From Arthrobacter sp. B2a2-09 (GTDB taxonomy: Bacteria; Actinomycetota; Actinomycetes; Actinomycetales; Micrococcaceae), in NCBI RefSeq assembly GCF_027587375.1, contig NZ_JAMXIC010000025.1, positions 1 through 64,000 of the forward strand: a DNA stretch of 64,000 nt, read 5' to 3'. The notes under the pieces were generated by a model. That model did not search any database. It was not told where the DNA came from and worked only from the letters and a program-made list of their open reading frames with translations. Numbering within the stretch: the stretch's first letter is position 1; every line of letters begins with the position of its first letter. Below are positions 33,157 through 41,730 of the stretch, in pieces. Position numbers and translations under genes: made by a program.

Positions 33157-34066
33157 AATGACGACGGCCCCGGCACCCAAGGACGCGGCACCCACGGGAC
33201 CGGCCCCCAAGTCCCCAGGCAGCTTTGGACGAGTGGTCCGGTCCATCCTCAAGTCCCGGGCGGCCACTTTCGGTTTTGCCTTGGTGATAGTGAATATCGT
33301 GGTGGCGGTCCTGGCCCCGGTGTTGACTTCCTATGATCCGATCGCCACGGACGCGATGAGCGCCCTGCAAGAGAGCTCCGGCGCTCACTTGCTAGGCACG
33401 GATGCTCTCGGCCGGGATACCCTGACGCGAACCTTGTTTGGTGGCCAGTACGCATTGGCCATCAGTTTCACTGCCACCGGGCTGACGGTTTTGCTGGGAT
33501 CCGTCATCGCGGGCATCGCAGCGTACCGTGGCGGCATTGTGGATGACATCATCACCAGGGTGTTGGATTCGGTGCTGGCGGTACCGGCAATCCTGTCGAT
33601 GTTGGTGGTTGTGACCATCTTCGGTACGGGCCCTTGGGTGATCATTTTGGCCGTTGTGGTGGTCTATACGGGCGGGGTGACCCGTATTGTCCGGGCCGCA
33701 GCAATGGACGTGATGCCCAAGGACTTCATCACCGCCGCCAAGGCGCGGGGCGAGGGGATGTTCTCCATTCTCTTCCGGGAAGTCTTCCCCAATGTCTTGG
33801 ACATCATCTTGGTGGAATTCGCCATGCGGGCCTCCTGGGTGGTGCTGCTTATCAGCTCGCTGTCCTTCCTGGGCTTCGGCGCCAGCCCGCCGACGCCGGA
33901 CTGGGGCCTCATGGTGGCCGAGAACCGGAACCTGATGGCTGTTGTGCCACTGGCCACGTTGTCGCCCATTGCGGCGCTCGCGTCCTTGATTGTTGGACTC
34001 AACCTTGCGGCCGATGGGCTTGCGAAGAGCTTCGGCATCGACCGAATGAAGGAGGTGCTGGGCTAG
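33149..34066 (+). CDS. Oligopeptide ABC transporter permease (DppC type)
   Basis: A 305-aa permease. The Pro/Ala-rich cytoplasmic N-terminus (KDAAPTGPAPKSPGSFGRVV) is followed by the DppC signature HLLGTDALGRDTLTRTLFGG, six hydrophobic segments and the EAA loop DFITAAKARGEGMFSILFRE. The ATG at 33149 is the last start in the ATGA chain. It pairs with the DppB-type subunit. Confidence 0.9.
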   Translation: MSAMTTAPAPKDAAPTGPAPKSPGSFGRVVRSILKSRAATFGFALVIVNIVVAVLAPVLTSYDPIATDAMSALQESSGAHLLGTDALGRDTLTRTLFGGQYALAISFTATGLTVLLGSVIAGIAAYRGGIVDDIITRVLDSVLAVPAILSMLVVVTIFGTGPWVIILAVVVVYTGGVTRIVRAAAMDVMPKDFITAAKARGEGMFSILFREVFPNVLDIILVEFAMRASWVVLLISSLSFLGFGASPPTPDWGLMVAENRNLMAVVPLATLSPIAALASLIVGLNLAADGLAKSFGIDRMKEVLG

Positions 34067-35994
34067 TGACACTAGATGCAGCCGACACCACATATGAAGC
34101 AACCGCGGTCAACGGAACGGACATCGTCCGGATCGAGAACCTCAGCGTTTCCTACCGCTCGGGAAACCGCCAAGTGGACGTCCTCAAGGACGTGACCTTG
34201 CAGCTGCGGCGCGGCCACGTTCTAGGCCTGGTGGGGGAGTCGGGTTCCGGGAAGTCTACGCTGGCCGGTGCCTTGCTGGGCTCCCTGCGGAGCACGTCCT
34301 TCGTGTCCAACGGGTCCGTGCAGGTGGCGGGTCAGGACGTCTTTGCACTTGCCCCGCGGGAGCTGCGCCGCCTTCGCATGTCTGAGGTTGCGATGGTCCC
34401 GCAGAATGCCGGAAACGCGCTGACTCCCACCATGAAGATCGGAGAGCAGATCGCCGAAGTCCTTCACCACCTCAAGGGAAACAAGGCCGCACAGCGGGCC
34501 CGCGCCGAGGAATTGCTCCGGTTGGTCAGGCTTCCCAACCCGGGGCCGGGGCTGGACAGGTACCCGCACCAGTTTTCCGGCGGACAACAACAGCGCATCG
34601 GGATTGCCATGGCGCTCGCCGCCAATCCGTCCCTCCTGGTCCTTGATGAACCGACTACTGGACTGGACGTGGTCACGCAGGCCGCCATCCTTGACCTTCT
34701 CGCGGAGCTACAGCAGACGCTGGGCATGTCCATGGTGATGGTCAGCCATGACTTGGGCGTCATTGACAAGATGTGCACAGACATTGCCCTGCTCCGCAAG
34801 GGCGCGGTGGTGGAATCCGGCCTGACTCGAAGCGTCCTCGCGAAGCCGCAGCATGCTTACACGCGCGGCCTGATCGACAGCGTGCCGCGGATCGACACCC
34901 CCGGCATCCCTCCTGGAATGGACCAGGCAGTCATCGACGCCGGGACCGTGCGGGAAGGCGCTGTGCAGTTGTACATCCGGACTCCGCCAAGGGAGGCCAA
35001 GCCCGTGCTGAGCGTCCGGGACCTGACAATCGACTACCGCAAGAAGCCAGTTCCCGGCACGGGTCCCACGGTGCAGGATGTCAGTTTTGAGGTTAACGCC
35101 GGCGAGATTGTGGCGCTCGTGGGCGAATCCGGTTCCGGAAAGTCCACCATCGCCAACGCCATTGCGGGCTTGCAGAAGAGCGAAGGGGGACGGATGTCCC
35201 TCGCGGGGTCCGGGGACGAGCCTGCAAACGGCCTGAGGGGTAGCGGCAATCTGGCCGGGACCGTATCCAGCCGCCCCAAGAGTCTCCGCCAAGCCGTGCA
35301 GTTGATCTTCCAAAATGCCGATACTTCGCTGAATCCAAGGCATTCGGTCCGGACGGCTATCGCGCGGCCGTTGAAGCTTTTCGGCGTCAAAGGATCCACC
35401 GTGGAGCGGGCGTTGGAAGAAGTGGAGCTCCCGGCCAGCTTCGCGCAGCGGCTGCCCGGCCAGCTTTCGGGTGGGCAACGCCAGCGAGTCGGCATCGCCC
35501 GGGCCATCGCCGCTGGCCCGTCCCTCGTGCTAGCGGACGAAGTTGTGTCAGCGCTTGACGTCTCGGTGCAATCTTCCATCCTGCGCCTGATGGACACCCT
35601 GAGCCGGGACAAGGACATCGGCTTCCTTTTCATCACCCATGACCTCGCCGTCGTCCGGTCAGTAGCGGACCGTGTAGTGGTCCTGTACCTCGGACGCATC
35701 GTCGAGGACGGCACAGTGGAGGAGATCTTCTCCAACACGTCCCATCCATACACCCGGCTCCTGCTGGACTCGGTGATCGAACTCGGCGATGACCATGAGG
35801 CCAAGGCGCAAGGAGTCCGGGACGAAATCCCTGACGCCCCGCCCGAGCTTGGATGCCCCTTTGCCAGCCGGTGTCCGATTGTCCGCGACGTTTGCCGCAC
35901 GGTGGTCCCGCCCGCCATCCAGGTTTCGGACACGCACCATATCAAATGCCACGCTGACGTGGCAGACCTCCGCCAGGCACCCGCTGCCCTCTAG
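34066..35994 (+). CDS. Fused oligopeptide ABC transporter ATPase (DppD-DppF)
   Basis: A 642-aa protein with two complete ABC ATPase domains, so one gene supplies both nucleotide-binding subunits. First domain: Walker A GESGSGKST, signature FSGGQQQRIGIAMALA, Walker B LLVLDEPTTGLD. Second domain from about residue 310: GESGSGKST, LSGGQRQRVGIARAIA, Walker B LVLADEVVSALD. The C-terminal GCPFASRCPIVRDVC is the cysteine-rich oligopeptide-ATPase tail. GTG start at 34066 overlaps the DppC stop (TAGTG), with AAGGAGG upstream. Confidence 0.92.
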   Translation: MTLDAADTTYEATAVNGTDIVRIENLSVSYRSGNRQVDVLKDVTLQLRRGHVLGLVGESGSGKSTLAGALLGSLRSTSFVSNGSVQVAGQDVFALAPRELRRLRMSEVAMVPQNAGNALTPTMKIGEQIAEVLHHLKGNKAAQRARAEELLRLVRLPNPGPGLDRYPHQFSGGQQQRIGIAMALAANPSLLVLDEPTTGLDVVTQAAILDLLAELQQTLGMSMVMVSHDLGVIDKMCTDIALLRKGAVVESGLTRSVLAKPQHAYTRGLIDSVPRIDTPGIPPGMDQAVIDAGTVREGAVQLYIRTPPREAKPVLSVRDLTIDYRKKPVPGTGPTVQDVSFEVNAGEIVALVGESGSGKSTIANAIAGLQKSEGGRMSLAGSGDEPANGLRGSGNLAGTVSSRPKSLRQAVQLIFQNADTSLNPRHSVRTAIARPLKLFGVKGSTVERALEEVELPASFAQRLPGQLSGGQRQRVGIARAIAAGPSLVLADEVVSALDVSVQSSILRLMDTLSRDKDIGFLFITHDLAVVRSVADRVVVLYLGRIVEDGTVEEIFSNTSHPYTRLLLDSVIELGDDHEAKAQGVRDEIPDAPPELGCPFASRCPIVRDVCRTVVPPAIQVSDTHHIKCHADVADLRQAPAAL

Positions 35995-36024
35995 CGCTGC
36001 ACGCACCCTAGAAAGGAAATGCCC

Positions 36025-38052
36025 GTGAAGATCCGCACGGACTTCCCCCACTCCGTCACCGTCATGGAACACGTCCTCATTCCGATGAGCGACGGCGTCC
36101 AGTTGGCTGCCACAATCTGGCTTCCCGAAGGCGCGGCCTCACGGCCAGTGCCTGCACTGTTGGAGTACTTGCCCTACCGGCGCGGGGACTGGACGGCACC
36201 GCGTGATGCGCAGCGCCACCCGTGGTACGCGGGCCATGGCTACGCCTCGGTCCGTGTGGACATGCGCGGCTGCGGAGATTCCGAAGGCGTCATGCTTGAC
36301 GAGTACCACCCCCAGGAACAAGCAGACGGCGTTGAGGTCATCGAGTGGCTGGCCGCCCAGCCCTGGTGTACCGGCAAAGTGGGAATGTTCGGAATCTCCT
36401 GGGGCGGATTCAATGCCTTGCAGCTCGCCGCGGAGCAGCCGGAGGCGCTTAAAGCTATTGTCACGGTCTGCTCCACGGACGACCGGTACGCCGACGACGT
36501 GCACTATTTCGGCGGTGCGATGCTGGGCATCGACATGACTTCCTGGGCTGGAACCATGCTCGCGTTCCAGTGCCGCCCGCCCGCGCCCTGGCGGGTTGGC
36601 GACGCTTGGGAAACCATGTGGAAGGAACGCCTGGAAGCCCTCCAGCCTTTCTCCGAAATTTGGATGGACCACCAAGAACGCGATGACTACTGGCGTCACG
36701 GTTCGGTCTGCGAGGACTACTCCAAGATCACCGCTGCTGTTTTGGCCGTCGGAGGCTGGGCCGATCCCTACCGCAACACCGTTTTTCGGTTGTTGGAGCA
36801 TCTTGACGCCCCCGCGCAAGGGCTGATTGGCCCATGGTCGCACCAGTATCCGGACATCCAGCGCACACCCGGTCCTACCATTGGCTTCCTGCAGGAGACC
36901 TTGCGTTGGTGGGACTACTGGCTCAAAGGCATCGAAACGGAGGTCATGGCCGAACCCGCGCTGCGCGCCTATCACCAGGATTCCGTACGCCCGGCCACCC
37001 ATTACCCCGAGCGGGCGGGCACCTGGGTGGGACTGGACGGCTGGCCGTCCGCCGACGTCGGGCAGCGGCGCTTCAAGCTAAGTTCAGATTTGCGCAGCTT
37101 GGCAACGGACGCCGCCGGGATGGCCGTCGTCGACACACCGCAACACAACGGCGTGGACGCTGCCCGGTGGTTCCCCTTCGGGAATCTGTCCGATCTGCCG
37201 CCGGACCAGCGCGCCGAGGATGGGCGCTCGGTGGTATTCGAGACGCCGGTCCTCGCGGCGGACATCAACCTGTTTGGCTACGCCCGTCTGAAGCTGCGGG
37301 TCAACAGCAGCACGCCCCGGGCCAATGTGATTGCCCGGCTCTGCGATGTTGGGCCGGACGGATCGTCCACGCTGATCACCCGCGGGGCCATCAACCTGGC
37401 AAGACGCAACGGGATGGACAAGGCGGAGGAGCTCGTTCCAGGTCAATTCGTGGACGCCGAGATCGAGTTCACCTCCATGTCGTGGCAGATTCCGGCCGGG
37501 CACAGGCTCCGGCTCGCATTGGCCACGACGTATTGGCCCTGGATCTGGCCGCACGGCGAACAAGGTTTTGTGACTGTTGATGCCGGGCAGAGCGTATTGG
37601 AGCTCGACGACCTTGATCCTGCCGCCATTGGAAGGCGCGATGTCGCCTTCGAAGAGGCTGAGCAAGCCCCTGGTTTGGACATCAGGCCCGGACCTGCGCT
37701 GGCCGCCCGCCCCGAACGTGAGGTCAGGTACGAGCCGCAATCGGAGTCCTGGACCTTGACAGTGGACCCGAACTACGGCGGCAACCGGATCTACCCGGAC
37801 GGCCTGAACTTTGGCGAAGAAGCCCTCGAACGGTATTCGATCTCGGGAAACGATCCCCTGACGGCGCGGGCTGAGTCCATGTGGAACGTCTCCCTGCAGC
37901 GCGAGGACTGGGGAGTTAGGATCGAAACCCACGCTACGGTCACCGCCAGCAAGGACCACTATGTGCTGCACAACGAAGTCAAGACGTTCAAGGACGAGCA
38001 ACTATTCTTTGAAAAGACTTTTGAGAAGCGCATCAGTCGGACATCGGCCTGA
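36025..38052 (+). CDS. CocE/NonD-family (X-Pro dipeptidyl-peptidase-like) hydrolase
   Basis: A 675-aa alpha/beta-hydrolase. The nucleophile elbow is GISWGG, the acid region VGGWADPY and the catalytic histidine in GPWSHQYPD, followed by a C-terminal jelly-roll domain (residues about 400-560: FETPVLAADINLFGYARL, SMSWQIPAGHRLRL). No signal peptide, so cytoplasmic. AAGGA lies seven bases before the GTG at 36025; an ATG two codons earlier is too close. It follows the transporter operon and may cleave the imported peptide or ester. Confidence 0.87.
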   Translation: MKIRTDFPHSVTVMEHVLIPMSDGVQLAATIWLPEGAASRPVPALLEYLPYRRGDWTAPRDAQRHPWYAGHGYASVRVDMRGCGDSEGVMLDEYHPQEQADGVEVIEWLAAQPWCTGKVGMFGISWGGFNALQLAAEQPEALKAIVTVCSTDDRYADDVHYFGGAMLGIDMTSWAGTMLAFQCRPPAPWRVGDAWETMWKERLEALQPFSEIWMDHQERDDYWRHGSVCEDYSKITAAVLAVGGWADPYRNTVFRLLEHLDAPAQGLIGPWSHQYPDIQRTPGPTIGFLQETLRWWDYWLKGIETEVMAEPALRAYHQDSVRPATHYPERAGTWVGLDGWPSADVGQRRFKLSSDLRSLATDAAGMAVVDTPQHNGVDAARWFPFGNLSDLPPDQRAEDGRSVVFETPVLAADINLFGYARLKLRVNSSTPRANVIARLCDVGPDGSSTLITRGAINLARRNGMDKAEELVPGQFVDAEIEFTSMSWQIPAGHRLRLALATTYWPWIWPHGEQGFVTVDAGQSVLELDDLDPAAIGRRDVAFEEAEQAPGLDIRPGPALAARPEREVRYEPQSESWTLTVDPNYGGNRIYPDGLNFGEEALERYSISGNDPLTARAESMWNVSLQREDWGVRIETHATVTASKDHYVLHNEVKTFKDEQLFFEKTFEKRISRTSA

Positions 38053-38076
38053 CCAGGGGAAACGAGGACGAGCGAC

Positions 38077-38727
38077 ATGACAACTACCGCCAAGGACCAC
38101 GAAGAGCGGCCCCGCGCCAAGACTGTCGGCGAACGGCAGCGGCACCCTACTGAAGTGCGGCGTCAGCTGGTGGTTGACGCCGCACGGGACCTGATCGCGG
38201 ACAAGGGGTTGTTCAATGTCCTTATCCGCGACATTTCAAAGGCATGCGGAGTGTCACCCGGGACCATCACCTACCATTTCAAGAGTCTCGACGAAGTCCT
38301 GATGGAAGTAGTCAAGGCAGAAACCGCGGACTTCTACGTTCCGCTCCAGGAGAGCGCCAGGGGGTCCGGCGACCCCACCAAGGAACTGTTGTATTTCCTG
38401 GAGGGAATGTTCGGCTCCGACGCGAACTCCCGCCGGCATTGGCTGATCTGGTTCGACTTCTGGTCCGCTGCGGCCAGGGACGAAGCCTACGGGCGCTGGA
38501 TGAGCGAACACTACGACGGCTGGCGCAGCGCGCTGCGCGAGATTACCGAACGTGGCGTCAGCGAGGGATCTTTCGTCTGCGACGATCCCCGGAGCTTCGC
38601 CATTGAAACTGCCGCCATGGTGGATGGCCTCGCCGTCCAATGCTATGCACGAGGTTCATCCCTGCCGGTGGAAACATCGCGGAGCCTGCTTATCGCGTTC
38701 GTGAGGCGCGAGCTCCAGATCAGCTGA
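38077..38727 (+). CDS. TetR-family regulator
   Basis: A 216-aa repressor with helix-turn-helix NVLIRDISKACGVSPGTITY and YHFKSLDEVL, and a BetI-like C-terminal domain (HWLIWFDFWSAAARDEAYGR). It is last in the transporter-hydrolase block on the same strand and probably controls it; the inverted repeat near 30516 is the best candidate site. Its stop codon overlaps the right copy of the 23-bp direct repeat. Confidence 0.85.
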   Translation: MTTTAKDHEERPRAKTVGERQRHPTEVRRQLVVDAARDLIADKGLFNVLIRDISKACGVSPGTITYHFKSLDEVLMEVVKAETADFYVPLQESARGSGDPTKELLYFLEGMFGSDANSRRHWLIWFDFWSAAARDEAYGRWMSEHYDGWRSALREITERGVSEGSFVCDDPRSFAIETAAMVDGLAVQCYARGSSLPVETSRSLLIAFVRRELQIS

Positions 38728-38748
38728 GTGGCGCGCCCGGAAATAGCC
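38726..38748. repeat. 23-bp direct repeat, right copy
   Basis: Identical to 29006-29028, the coding end of the GNAT gene, but here non-coding and starting on the TetR stop codon. The remaining intergenic sequence to 38846 holds nothing else recognisable. Confidence 0.85.
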
Positions 38749-38846
38749 GCGGCTTCAAGGGGAAACGGACTTACGCTGAAATGCGCGAGGGTAGCAGGCG
38801 CTGCTGGTGTTAAGGTGGGCTGAGCATAAGAGATGGGGATCTTGAC

Positions 38847-39662
38847 GTGGGCGCACCGGGCGTGGCTGTAGTAATCGAGGATGACGATGACATTCGTGAG
38901 GTGGTCCATGCCGTTCTCGAAGCATCAGGCCTAGAGGTTTACGCGGCCGGGAACGGTCTTGATGGCGTCGATGCAGTCCGCCTTCACAACCCGGACGTGA
39001 TTACCTTGGACCTCGGCCTGCCCGACATTGATGGGATCGAGGTCACCCGCCGCGTCCGGGAGTTCAGTGACGCCTACATCATCATGCTCACGGCCCGCGC
39101 GCGCGAGGTGGACACACTTCAAGGGCTGGCCGTCGGCGCGGACGACTTTGTCACCAAGCCCTTCCGCCCCCGCGAGCTCCTGGCCCGGGTTGAGACGCTC
39201 CTCCGCCGGCCGCGCGGCAGCAAGCTTTTGAGCAGTTCCGGAGGGAGCACGACGGCGGAGCTGTCGCCGGCTCCGGCTCTGAACGCACCAACCGCACCCA
39301 CGCCCGTGCTGCCGGGGACCGAGCCATCAGGCCTGGAACACAACGGCCTTTACCTGGACGTGGCCACGCGGACCACCCGGGTGGGTACCGAAGAGGTGCA
39401 ACTGACCCGCACCGAGTTCGACCTCCTTCAGGCCCTCATGGAGGCAGGACGCGTAGTCCGAAGCACCACGGGGCTCGCCCGCTGGCTCCACGCCAGGGAG
39501 TACGAAACCGGAGGCTACGTCAGCGAGTCCGAAGAGCGCGCAATCCAGGTACACATCGCCAATCTGCGGCGGAAGCTCGGCGATTCGGCGCAGTCGCCGC
39601 GGTGGGTGGAAACTGTGCGTGGCGTCGGTTACCGCCTAGCGGCAAAGACTTCGGAAAACTGA
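38847..39662 (+). CDS. OmpR-family response regulator 1
   Basis: A 271-aa two-domain regulator. Receiver: acidic pocket VVIEDDDD, phospho-acceptor Asp in TLDLGLPDIDG, Thr in MLTARAR and Lys in FVTKPFRPRE. Linker of about 45 residues rich in Pro/Ala, then a winged helix LTRTEFDLLQALMEAG ... HIANLRRKLG ... VETVRGVGYRL. The stretch YVSESEERAIQVHI is unusual and shared with response regulator 2 at 61603. GTG start at 38847 with GGGGA upstream. It may pair with the kinase at 40043. Confidence 0.9.
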   Translation: MGAPGVAVVIEDDDDIREVVHAVLEASGLEVYAAGNGLDGVDAVRLHNPDVITLDLGLPDIDGIEVTRRVREFSDAYIIMLTARAREVDTLQGLAVGADDFVTKPFRPRELLARVETLLRRPRGSKLLSSSGGSTTAELSPAPALNAPTAPTPVLPGTEPSGLEHNGLYLDVATRTTRVGTEEVQLTRTEFDLLQALMEAGRVVRSTTGLARWLHAREYETGGYVSESEERAIQVHIANLRRKLGDSAQSPRWVETVRGVGYRLAAKTSEN

Positions 39663-39745
39663 GCTGATCTTAAGGGAACCTTTAACAACGCTCTTTACGC
39701 TGAGAAAGTCACCTTTCGGATTTTTACGGCTCAAAGGAGCAATGC

Positions 39746-39925
39746 ATGAAAAAATTCGCCGCAACACTTCTCATGACGGGCCTGCTCGCTATTGGCGGAT
39801 TTGTCACTCCTGCCAATGCCGCCCCGAAGCACGACACCACGAGCACCACAGTAACGACGGTTACCACCGTCCCTGTTGTGACCGACCCTGTCCACTACGC
39901 GCAAATCGGTTGGTGGCCCAACTAG
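39746..39925 (+). CDS. Small secreted peptide, Thr/Val-rich
   Basis: A 59-aa ORF with a strong AAAGGAG six bases before the ATG. Residues 1-25 form a clear signal peptide (MKKFAATLLMTGLLAIGG, cleavage near ANA-AP). The mature part is only about 34 residues: PKHDTTSTTVTTVTTVPVVT, then DPVHYAQIGWWPN. It follows response regulator 1 by 83 bp and may be under its control. Its last codons (Pro-Asn-stop) lie in the palindromic repeat. I know no family. Confidence 0.72.
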   Translation: MKKFAATLLMTGLLAIGGFVTPANAAPKHDTTSTTVTTVTTVPVVTDPVHYAQIGWWPN

Positions 39926-39982
39926 CTCGCATTAGATGCCGTTTAGAAGCCTCATAACGGCATCTACTGCCAGCTACTTGGG
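39917..39982. repeat. Long palindromic repeat, copy 5 (compensatory variant)
   Basis: Left arm CCCAACTAGCTCGCATTAGA then TGCCGTT; right arm AACGGCATCTACTGCCAGC then TACTTGGG. Compared with the other four copies the middle of the stem has changed on both sides so that pairing is kept at three positions. Confidence 0.9.
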
Positions 39983-40018
39983 CGGACGGACAAGAAAGTT
40001 CCACGCACCGCCTCGGGC

Positions 40019-40044
40019 CACCGCCCAGGGGCGGTGTTCTTTTT
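40019..40044 (+). terminator. Intrinsic terminator
   Basis: Stem CACCGCCC / GGGCGGTG with a tiny loop is followed by TTCTTTTT. It ends the plus-strand unit with response regulator 1 and the small peptide, and just overlaps the stop of the opposing kinase gene. Confidence 0.8.
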
Positions 40045-41674
40045 AGCTCTCCGTTTCCAGGGGGAGCCGGACTGAAACCGTGGTTCCCACGCCGAGGGCG
40101 GACTTGACATCGAGCAGGCCGGAATGGCGTTCCACAATGTCGTGGGCTATCGCCAGGCCAAGTCCGCTCCCGGGGATGGCCGCGGTGGACGCGTTTGAGG
40201 CGCGGAAGAATCGTGTGAATACCTGGTCGATTTCCGTTTCGGGGATCCCGACGCCGGTGTCCTCCACGCGCACGATCACGCTGGGAACTGTGTCTGGATC
40301 CGAGGTGATCCCGCTGCTGACGGCGACGTGGCCGCCGTCGGGCGTGAACTTGATCGCGTTACTGATGATGTTCGCGAAGACCTGCTCGAGCTTGGCCTCG
40401 TCGGCCTGGACGGTCACGGTTCCTGGCGCATGCATCACGGTAAGTGACAGTGAACGGGCGTCGGCGAGCGGCTGCAACGTCGAAACAACAAGCCTCAGCA
40501 GGGTGCCCACATTCACGCGGCTCAATTGGAGGTCGCCGGAAGTGTCCTGGTGCGAGACGGTGAGCATGTCTTCGATCAGCCGTCGGAGGCGCTCGGCATT
40601 CCGTGAAATGACGTCGACCATCCGCCCGACACCCGCAGGAAGCGGTCCACCGGCGCCAGCGCGGATCATGTCCAGATAGGCCGTGATGGACGTCAGTGGG
40701 GTTCGAAGTTCGTGGTTCACAGTGGTGAGGAAATCGGTCTTGGCCTGGTCGAGTTCCTGGAGCTTGTACATGACTTGCTGTTGCGCACCGATCAGGTGGC
40801 TCTGCATCAGGCCATACGCCAAGTTGCCCGAGACGTGCTGAATCAGGCCTATTTCCGCCCGGGTCCATTCCTGCGCCGTGTCCGGGCGGGCGATCCAGAT
40901 GACGCCCAGAACGAGATCTCCCTCGCCTACCGGCACCACAACAGAGGCCGACGGCGCACCCGCACCACCGGAGTCACCCGCACCACCCAGCGCACCCGCG
41001 AGAGCCCTTTTCGGCAGCGGCTGCACCTCCGCTTCTGCCCACAATCGTTCCGCCAGCTCGAACGTGGCGATGTCGTCGGTGAGTTCGCCCGGAAGGACTC
41101 CGGGTACCAATCCTGGCGCGTTCCATTCGGCGCTCACTTGCGGCACACGTGTGTCCGGGAACGTGGTGAACCAGACGTGTTCTGCGCCCAGGGCCTCGCC
41201 GATTCCATTCACCAGATGCCGGGCAATCTGGCCCGGATCAATGGTGGACCGGATCGCCGCGGACACTTTCCGCAGGCTTTCCCGCAGCGACTCGGCTTCG
41301 GAACGGCGGCGCGTCCGTTCGGCGGCACGGGCTATCAGTACCAGGGCCCTGTGTGCCCGAAAGGCGGGCGGCTGGCCCCGGTAGGCAAAATCCGCAATGG
41401 TCCAGGCTTCCAGGGCAGCAACATCCAGCTCGTCCTCGGGATCCAACAAGAGCAAAACCGGGGCGTCATTCCGGGGGAGGAACTCGCGGAGGCCGTTGTC
41501 TACCACCAGCACGTCGCTCGGTTCGCTTTCCACCGCGGCCGCAAGCGAACCGGCGTCGGGCGCTGAACGAACCATGAACCCCGCCGCGGTGAGCGCGGCA
41601 ACCGTCTCGGCGAGACGGGCCGGGTCAGGGTCGGCCACCAAAGCACGGTTTGGCACCGATTCGTCGTTAGTCAA
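40043..41674 (-). CDS. GAF-domain sensor histidine kinase
   Basis: A 543-aa soluble kinase. Residues 1-115 look like a degenerate receiver (RALVADPDPARLAETVAAL). About 120-300 is a GAF domain with a Gly/Ala-rich insert (LGGAGDSGGAGAPS) encoded by a short repeat. Then come the H-box DFLTTVNHELRTPLTS, N-box NIISNAIKFTPDGG, G1 EDTGVGIP and G2 GSGLGLAIAHDIV. No membrane segments, so it senses an internal signal. It converges on response regulator 1, its likely partner. Confidence 0.88.
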   Translation of the reverse strand: MTNDESVPNRALVADPDPARLAETVAALTAAGFMVRSAPDAGSLAAAVESEPSDVLVVDNGLREFLPRNDAPVLLLLDPEDELDVAALEAWTIADFAYRGQPPAFRAHRALVLIARAAERTRRRSEAESLRESLRKVSAAIRSTIDPGQIARHLVNGIGEALGAEHVWFTTFPDTRVPQVSAEWNAPGLVPGVLPGELTDDIATFELAERLWAEAEVQPLPKRALAGALGGAGDSGGAGAPSASVVVPVGEGDLVLGVIWIARPDTAQEWTRAEIGLIQHVSGNLAYGLMQSHLIGAQQQVMYKLQELDQAKTDFLTTVNHELRTPLTSITAYLDMIRAGAGGPLPAGVGRMVDVISRNAERLRRLIEDMLTVSHQDTSGDLQLSRVNVGTLLRLVVSTLQPLADARSLSLTVMHAPGTVTVQADEAKLEQVFANIISNAIKFTPDGGHVAVSSGITSDPDTVPSVIVRVEDTGVGIPETEIDQVFTRFFRASNASTAAIPGSGLGLAIAHDIVERHSGLLDVKSALGVGTTVSVRLPLETES

Positions 41675-41730
41675 GCTACGCTCCTACTGTCCGGTTCGGC
41701 CCCCATTTGGAGAGCCTACTATCGAGAACG

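Noticed and set aside
29006..38748. Complete integrative element
   Set aside because: Direct repeats are present, but no integrase, excisionase or transfer genes lie between them; reported only as a repeat-bracketed block.
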